The translations under genes and the position numbers were made by a program. The notes under the pieces are model-generated. The model worked only from the letters and a program-made list of their open reading frames with translations. It was not told the DNA's origin and did not search any database. From the NCBI RefSeq assembly GCF_018130955.1, contig NZ_JAFCJM010000028.1, positions 31,388 to 95,387 on the forward strand: a DNA stretch of 64,000 nucleotides. The letters are read 5' to 3'. This document shows, piece by piece, positions 60,301-64,000 of the stretch (positions are counted from its first letter, which is position 1; every line of letters starts with the position of its first letter). This stretch comes from Bradyrhizobium liaoningense (GTDB lineage: Bacteria; Pseudomonadota; Alphaproteobacteria; Rhizobiales; Xanthobacteraceae).

Positions 60301-61596
60301 ATGCCCGCGCCCAAACCGCCTGCCTTTGAAACCCTGAGCCTGCATGCGGGCCAGCATCCGGATCCCGTGACCGGCGCCCGCGCGGTGCCGATCTACCAGA
60401 CGACGTCCTATGTCTTCCAGGATACCGATCACGCGGCGGCGCTGTTCAACCTGGAGCGCGCCGGGCACATCTACACGCGCATCTCCAACCCGACCACGGG
60501 CGTGCTGGAGGAGCGGCTGGCCGCGCTCGAAGGCGGCGTCGGCGCGATCTGCACCGCGAGCGGCCAGGCGGCGATGCATCTCGCCATCGCGACGCTGCTC
60601 AGTGCCGGCGACCACATCGTGGCATCAAGCTCGCTCTATGGCGGCACCATCAATCTGCTCGCGCATACGCTGCCGCGCTTCGGCATCACTACGACCTTTG
60701 TGAAGCCGCGCGACCTCGATGCTTTCCGCGCCGCCATCAAGCCGAACACAAGGCTCGTGATCGGCGAGACCATCGGCAATCCCGGACTGGAGGTGCTCGA
60801 CATCCCCGCGGTTTCGAAGATCGCGCATGACGCGAAAATTCCGCTCTTGATCGACAACACTTTTGCCACGCCCTATCTCAGCCGCCCGATCGAGCTCGGG
60901 GCCGACATCGTCATGCATTCGGCGACCAAATGGATTGGCGGCCATGGCATCGCGATCGGCGGCGTCGTGATCGACGGTGGCCGGTTCGACTGGCGCGCCT
61001 CCGGCAAGTTCGCGGTGCTGACCGAACCTTATGCGGGTTATCACGGCATGGTCTTCGATGAGCAATTCGGCACGGCCGCCTTCATCATGCGCGCGCGCAC
61101 CGAGGGCCTGCGCGATTTCGGCGCCTGCATGTCGCCGACCAACGCTTTCCAGCTCCTGCAAGGCGTCGAGACGCTTCCGGTCCGCATGGATCGTCACATG
61201 CAGAACACGCATCTCGTGCTGGAGGCGCTGAAGACCAACAAGGCGGTGGACTGGGTGCTGCATCCCTCGCTCGAGACCCATACCGACTACCAGCTCGCCA
61301 GGAAACTGCTGCCGCGCGGCGCGGGTTCGATCGTATCGTTCGGCATCAAGGGCGGGCGGCCAGCGGGGCGCAAATTCATTGAGTCGTTGCGGATGATCAG
61401 CCACCTCGCCAATGTCGGCGACGCCAAGACGCTGGTGATTCACCCCGCCTCCACCACGCATCAGCAGATGGATGCCGAGCAGTTGAAGGCCGCAGGCATC
61501 GGCGAGGAGCTGGTGCGACTGTCGGTCGGCATCGAAACCGCATCCGACATCATCGACGATCTCTCCCAGGCGCTCCGCATCTCGCAGAAGGTTTGA
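60301..61596 (+). CDS. metY: O-acetylhomoserine aminocarboxypropyltransferase (sulfhydrylase)
   Basis: A 431-residue PLP enzyme of the Cys/Met metabolism family. The PLP Lys is Lys210 in SATKWIGGHG. FETLSLHAGQHPDPVTGARAVPIYQTTSYVF, YTRISNPTT and GGVGAICTASGQAA are typical of O-acetylhomoserine sulfhydrylases, which make homocysteine from O-acetylhomoserine and sulfide. The long C-terminal half (SLRMISHLANVGDAKTLVIHPASTTHQQM) agrees. I chose ATG 60301; an ATG at 60289 is also in frame. A hairpin leader lies upstream, and an alpha/beta hydrolase gene starts 3 bp after the stop. Confidence 0.93.
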   Translation: MPAPKPPAFETLSLHAGQHPDPVTGARAVPIYQTTSYVFQDTDHAAALFNLERAGHIYTRISNPTTGVLEERLAALEGGVGAICTASGQAAMHLAIATLLSAGDHIVASSSLYGGTINLLAHTLPRFGITTTFVKPRDLDAFRAAIKPNTRLVIGETIGNPGLEVLDIPAVSKIAHDAKIPLLIDNTFATPYLSRPIELGADIVMHSATKWIGGHGIAIGGVVIDGGRFDWRASGKFAVLTEPYAGYHGMVFDEQFGTAAFIMRARTEGLRDFGACMSPTNAFQLLQGVETLPVRMDRHMQNTHLVLEALKTNKAVDWVLHPSLETHTDYQLARKLLPRGAGSIVSFGIKGGRPAGRKFIESLRMISHLANVGDAKTLVIHPASTTHQQMDAEQLKAAGIGEELVRLSVGIETASDIIDDLSQALRISQKV

Positions 61597-61599
61597 CCC

Positions 61600-62382
61600 A
61601 TGAAACTCTCCGTCAACGGCGCCGAGGTTTTCGTTGCGACCGGCGGTCGCGAATTCGACAAGTCGCTGCCATCAGTGGTCTTCATCCACGGCGCCGGCTT
61701 CGATCATTCGAGCTGGGCGCTGCATACGCGCTGGTTCTCCCATCATGGCTTTTCCGTGCTGGCGCCGGACCTGCCGGGCCATGGCCGCTCGGCCGGGCCG
61801 TCACTTTCCAGCATCGCCGAGATGGCCGACTGGACGTCGGCGCTGATATCAGCCGCCGGCGCGGCAAAGGCGCATCTGATCGGACACTCCATGGGATCGC
61901 TGATTTCGCTGGAGGCCGCCGCGCGTCATCCCGACAAAGTGTCGGCGCTGAGCCTGATCGGGACGGCGGCGACGATGACGGTCGGCCCTGATCTGCTGAA
62001 AGCGGCCGAGGCCAACGAGCAGGATGCGCTCGACATGGTCTCGATCTGGGGGCTCGGCTTCAAGGCCGAGCTGGGCGGCAGCCTCGCACCGGGATTGTGG
62101 ATGCATGGCGGCGCGCAGGCGGTGCTGAAGCATTGCGAGCCGGGCGTGCTGTTCAAGGACCTCTCCGCCTGCAATTCCTATGCGAACGCGCTTGCCGCGG
62201 CGGCGACCGTGAAGGTGCCGACCACGCTCATTCTCGGCGAACGGGACATGATGACACCCGCCAAGGCCGGCAAGGCACTGGCCGCAGCGATCCCGCATGC
62301 GAAGACCGTCGTGGTGCCGGGCGCCGGCCACATGATCATGGCCGAACGCCCGGATGAATTGCTGGCGGCGCTCAGGGCCTGA
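61600..62382 (+). CDS. Alpha/beta hydrolase
   Basis: A 260-residue alpha/beta-hydrolase. The oxyanion strand is VVFIHGAGFDHSSW, the nucleophile elbow LIGHSMGS holds Ser97, GERDMM gives the acidic residue and GAGHMIMAERP the His at about 244. The sequence resembles small esterases/lactonases and the acetyltransferase-like fold in general; no specific substrate is readable. The gene begins 3 bp after the sulfhydrylase stop, so it is translationally linked to methionine biosynthesis, though its role there is not known. Confidence 0.88.
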   Translation: MKLSVNGAEVFVATGGREFDKSLPSVVFIHGAGFDHSSWALHTRWFSHHGFSVLAPDLPGHGRSAGPSLSSIAEMADWTSALISAAGAAKAHLIGHSMGSLISLEAAARHPDKVSALSLIGTAATMTVGPDLLKAAEANEQDALDMVSIWGLGFKAELGGSLAPGLWMHGGAQAVLKHCEPGVLFKDLSACNSYANALAAAATVKVPTTLILGERDMMTPAKAGKALAAAIPHAKTVVVPGAGHMIMAERPDELLAALRA

Positions 62383-62392
62383 GCGTCGGGGC

Positions 62393-63346
62393 TCAGGAGC
62401 CCGGAGTCCACTTCCAGACGATATCGGAGACGTTCACCGTCTTCGGGATCAGGCCGAGTTTCGCAAAGCGATCGGCGATTGCCTGCTGGCTCCTGATCAC
62501 GTCCTGATCGAGCGGAACGACGCGATAGTTGGAGCGGTCGACGAAGCGCTTGACCGCCTCGATGTCGACGCCCGTTGCCTCCGACTGCGCCTTGGCCACG
62601 TCAGCGTGATGGCCGTCGGCCCACACGCCCTCGGAAGCGAAGGTCGCATTGAGCTTGGCGACCAGCGACGGATACTTCTCCACGAAGTCGGTGCCGGCGA
62701 TGTAGAACGCGTTCGGCTTGTGCACATCCTTGTCGAAGGCAATCACGCGGGCCTGCTCCTTCAATTCGGCGAGCGCGAGATACGGATCCCAGATCGACCA
62801 GGCGTCGACCGAACCCTTGACGAAAGCCGCGGTCGCGTCCGCGGGCGCGAGCGGCGCCGGCGTGATGTCGCTCCAGGCAACGCCCGCCTTCTCCAGTGCA
62901 CCGACAAGGAGATTATGAGCGCTCGATCCCTTGGCGAAGGCGATGCGCTTGCCCTTGAGGTCGGCGAGCGAATGAATCGGCGAATCCTTCGGTACGATGA
63001 TCGCCTGTGTGGTGCCGTCAGACTTCACCGCCCCGACATAGCGAATTTTGGCGTTGCCGGCCTGCGCGAAGATCGGTGGAGAGTCGCCGACATAGCCGAA
63101 ATCGACGCTGCCGACATTGATCGCTTCCAGCAGCGGCGGGCCGAACTGGAAGTCGATCCACTTGATCTCGATGCCGAGCGGCTTGAATGCGTTCTCCAGC
63201 GTCTGGCGTTGCCGCACCGCCGGGAAGAACCCGCCCTTCTGCGTGCCAATGCGGATTTCGGTCGGCTTGTCCTCGGCATGAACGGGTGCCGCAACCGCGG
63301 TCGCGAGCAGCAGCGCCGCGGTAAAAATGTGTCGTCGTGTGATCAT
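62393..63346 (-). CDS. ssuA: Aliphatic sulfonate ABC transporter substrate-binding protein
   Basis: A 317-residue periplasmic binding protein of the SsuA/TauA type. The signal peptide is MITRRHIFTAALLLATAVAAPVHA. The mature start EIRIGTQKGGFFPAVRQRQTLENAF and the segments GVEIKW-like (GIEIKWIDFQFGPPLLEAINVGSVDFGYVGDSPPIFAQ) and AAFVKGSVDAWSIWDPYLA are diagnostic of sulfonate-binding proteins. It would deliver alkanesulfonates to an SsuBC permease for sulfur supply. No permease genes are in the window downstream; the next gene on that side is convergent. It is preceded by a 67-residue gene and a Cys-rich leader frame. Confidence 0.9.
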   Translation of the reverse strand: MITRRHIFTAALLLATAVAAPVHAEDKPTEIRIGTQKGGFFPAVRQRQTLENAFKPLGIEIKWIDFQFGPPLLEAINVGSVDFGYVGDSPPIFAQAGNAKIRYVGAVKSDGTTQAIIVPKDSPIHSLADLKGKRIAFAKGSSAHNLLVGALEKAGVAWSDITPAPLAPADATAAFVKGSVDAWSIWDPYLALAELKEQARVIAFDKDVHKPNAFYIAGTDFVEKYPSLVAKLNATFASEGVWADGHHADVAKAQSEATGVDIEAVKRFVDRSNYRVVPLDQDVIRSQQAIADRFAKLGLIPKTVNVSDIVWKWTPGS

Positions 63347-63376
63347 GTCTTCTTCTCCTTTTCGGTCGGGTCGGGA

Positions 63377-63580
63377 TCAGATGGCGAGCTGGTTGATGAG
63401 GTGACGCCGCTCCGTGAACACGGCGCGCGCCGCGCGCTCGGCGTCGCGGACCGAGCGGAACTGGCGGCCTTCGAGGCTGTCGAACAGGCGCTCGGAGGAG
63501 AAGAAGCGGAACCCACGCTCGTCGCGCGCGATGATCCCAGCGGTACGGTCGTGAATCTCGATGATGAAGGCTTTGGGCAT
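63377..63580 (-). CDS. Small conserved-looking protein upstream of ssuA
   Basis: A 67-residue basic protein: MPKAFIIEIHDRTAGIIARD, then RGFRFFSSERLFDSLEGRQFRSVRDAERAARAVF and a short tail. Codon use and composition fit a real gene, and it ends 30 bp before the ssuA start on the same strand, so the two are probably co-transcribed. The fold suggests a short beta-hairpin followed by a helix. I do not recognise a function. A hairpin lies just upstream of its ATG, and no strong Shine-Dalgarno is visible, which suits translation control by the leader. Confidence 0.7.
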   Translation of the reverse strand: MPKAFIIEIHDRTAGIIARDERGFRFFSSERLFDSLEGRQFRSVRDAERAARAVFTERRHLINQLAI

Positions 63581-63591
63581 GACTGTGCTTT

Positions 63592-63607
63592 CGCCGAGCA
63601 GTCGGCG
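63592..63607 (-). promoter_or_regulatory. Hairpin before the small ssuA-operon gene
   Basis: On the minus strand CGCCGA and TCGGCG pair around a CTGC loop, 11 bases before the ATG at 63580. It may block ribosome entry at that gene, and lies between the Cys-rich leader frame and the gene. Confidence 0.45.
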
Positions 63608-63647
63608 TTCCTGTCTTGAAATTTGCGATCGGATGACTAGGAGGCGA

Positions 63648-63710
63648 TCAGCAGCAACAACAGGGGCCCGTCGCCGCGGAGATGCAGCGATGCGTCATGC
63701 GCTTGCGCAT
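63648..63710 (-). CDS. Putative cysteine-rich leader peptide of the ssuA operon
   Basis: A 20-codon frame reads MRKRMTHRCISAATGPCCCC and then TGA; an inner ATG at 63698 would give 16 residues. Four consecutive Cys codons (TGT TGT TGC TGC) stand directly before the stop. This is the design of amino-acid-sensing leader peptides, and it lies about 70 bp upstream of a small gene plus a sulfonate-binding gene, that is, sulfur-supply genes. GGAA lies about 9 bases before the first ATG. Poly-Cys leaders controlling sulfur genes are known in actinobacteria. The function here is inferred. Confidence 0.5.
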   Translation of the reverse strand: MRKRMTHRCISAATGPCCCC

Positions 63711-64000
63711 GATGCTGTTCCGTCGCTGGTCAGTCGATCTCATGGTGCGGCTTTCGGCTCGTACAGTCTCGATGCCCAAAATATCGGGCGATTGATGCCA
63801 TCGGTCAATGAAATGGCTATCCATATTTCATGCCGCGACGCGCGGACGCTTCTCCGCGTTCATGCGCCGGCAAACGGAATTGCCTCGCGGTGATGTCAGC
63901 ACCGCCGCTGCATATAACGGCTCTGAGCAACCGGCGAGATGGGTAACAGTTCAAACCGACGACATGGGTAACACAATTCTTGTTTCGTTCAGGTCTGTTG
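63711..64000. other. Non-coding right edge with possible insertion-sequence end
   Basis: No convincing gene is seen from 63711 to the window end; this should include the promoter of the leader and ssuA transcript. Near the end, ATGGGTAACA occurs at 63939-63948 and 63964-63973, a 25-bp period direct repeat. Such repeated GTTACCCAT units resemble the ends of IS481-type elements in these genomes, so a mobile element may begin at the edge. Confidence 0.35.

Noticed and set aside
63641..63720. Leucine-run frame (PLLLLLIAS) overlapping the Cys-rich leader
   Set aside because: This alternative minus-strand frame has an in-frame stop just upstream and no ATG, GTG or TTG start, whereas the Cys frame has two ATGs.
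63561..63893. 110-codon plus-strand frame opposite the ssuA leader region
   Set aside because: It covers the predicted leader and promoter of the opposite strand; no homology or signal was recognised.
1..64000. tRNA, rRNA or complete insertion sequence
   Set aside because: I looked for conserved tRNA arms, rRNA stretches and transposase motifs and saw none.

Overview
The window is GC-rich, has short intergenic gaps and carries many short palindromic repeats. Its gene content (beta-oxidation-type catabolic genes, a Liv-type ABC operon, an MbfA-type iron exporter behind an Irr-like box) points to an alphaproteobacterium of the Bradyrhizobium/Rhodopseudomonas group, most likely Bradyrhizobium. 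This is inferred from family resemblance and repeat style; no database search was possible. No rRNA, tRNA, CRISPR array or complete mobile element was seen. A possible insertion-sequence end sits at the right edge.

Region 1 (1-8.4 kb) is an acyl-CoA catabolic cluster: an acyl-CoA dehydrogenase cut by the window edge, a feruloyl-CoA-synthase-family ligase, an enoyl-CoA hydratase/isomerase and an SDR dehydrogenase on the minus strand. A TetR regulator follows. Across a 20-bp palindrome, a thiolase and a second acyl-CoA ligase run on the plus strand. Together they can activate, dehydrogenate, hydrate, oxidise and thiolyse an aromatic or aliphatic acid. Region 2 (8.5-24 kb) is mixed metabolism: a secreted protein, an epoxide hydrolase, mbfA under an Irr-type operator, an amidase, an NTF2-like protein, an alcohol dehydrogenase, an AidB-like dehydrogenase, an SDR lacking the catalytic Tyr, a hydratase, a GNAT protein, a DUF1127 protein and a LysR regulator. 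It ends with a tightly overlapping operon of two related amidohydrolases plus a Rieske ferredoxin, and a stand-alone CinA C-terminal domain.

Region 3 (24-44.3 kb) is the most distinctive. It holds a type I secretion ATPase/adaptor pair, a 2388-residue adhesin with a FecR-like N-terminal module, long beta repeats, VCBS-like repeats and a type I secretion C-terminus, a CHASE2 adenylate cyclase directly downstream of the adhesin, and, divergent from it, a LapG-like periplasmic cysteine protease and an LprI-like protein. This looks like a Lap-type surface adhesin system in which the protease and exporter are present, LapD is not in view, and a cAMP-producing enzyme sits next to the adhesin. An AtzG-like/amidase pair and two small secreted proteins lie between exporter and cyclase.

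Region 4 (44.4-53.8 kb) is a six-gene Liv-type ABC importer operon with an embedded acyl-CoA ligase, followed by a two-gene ABC exporter. Region 5 (53.8-64 kb) has a metallo-beta-lactamase-fold protein, a small protein whose Shine-Dalgarno lies inside a hairpin, an amidohydrolase, a cupin, an M29 aminopeptidase, a PcaB-like lyase, an O-acetylhomoserine sulfhydrylase with an alpha/beta hydrolase, and a sulfonate-binding protein with a small gene. Upstream of that last pair, a short reading frame ending in four cysteines just before its stop looks like a cysteine-sensing leader peptide.
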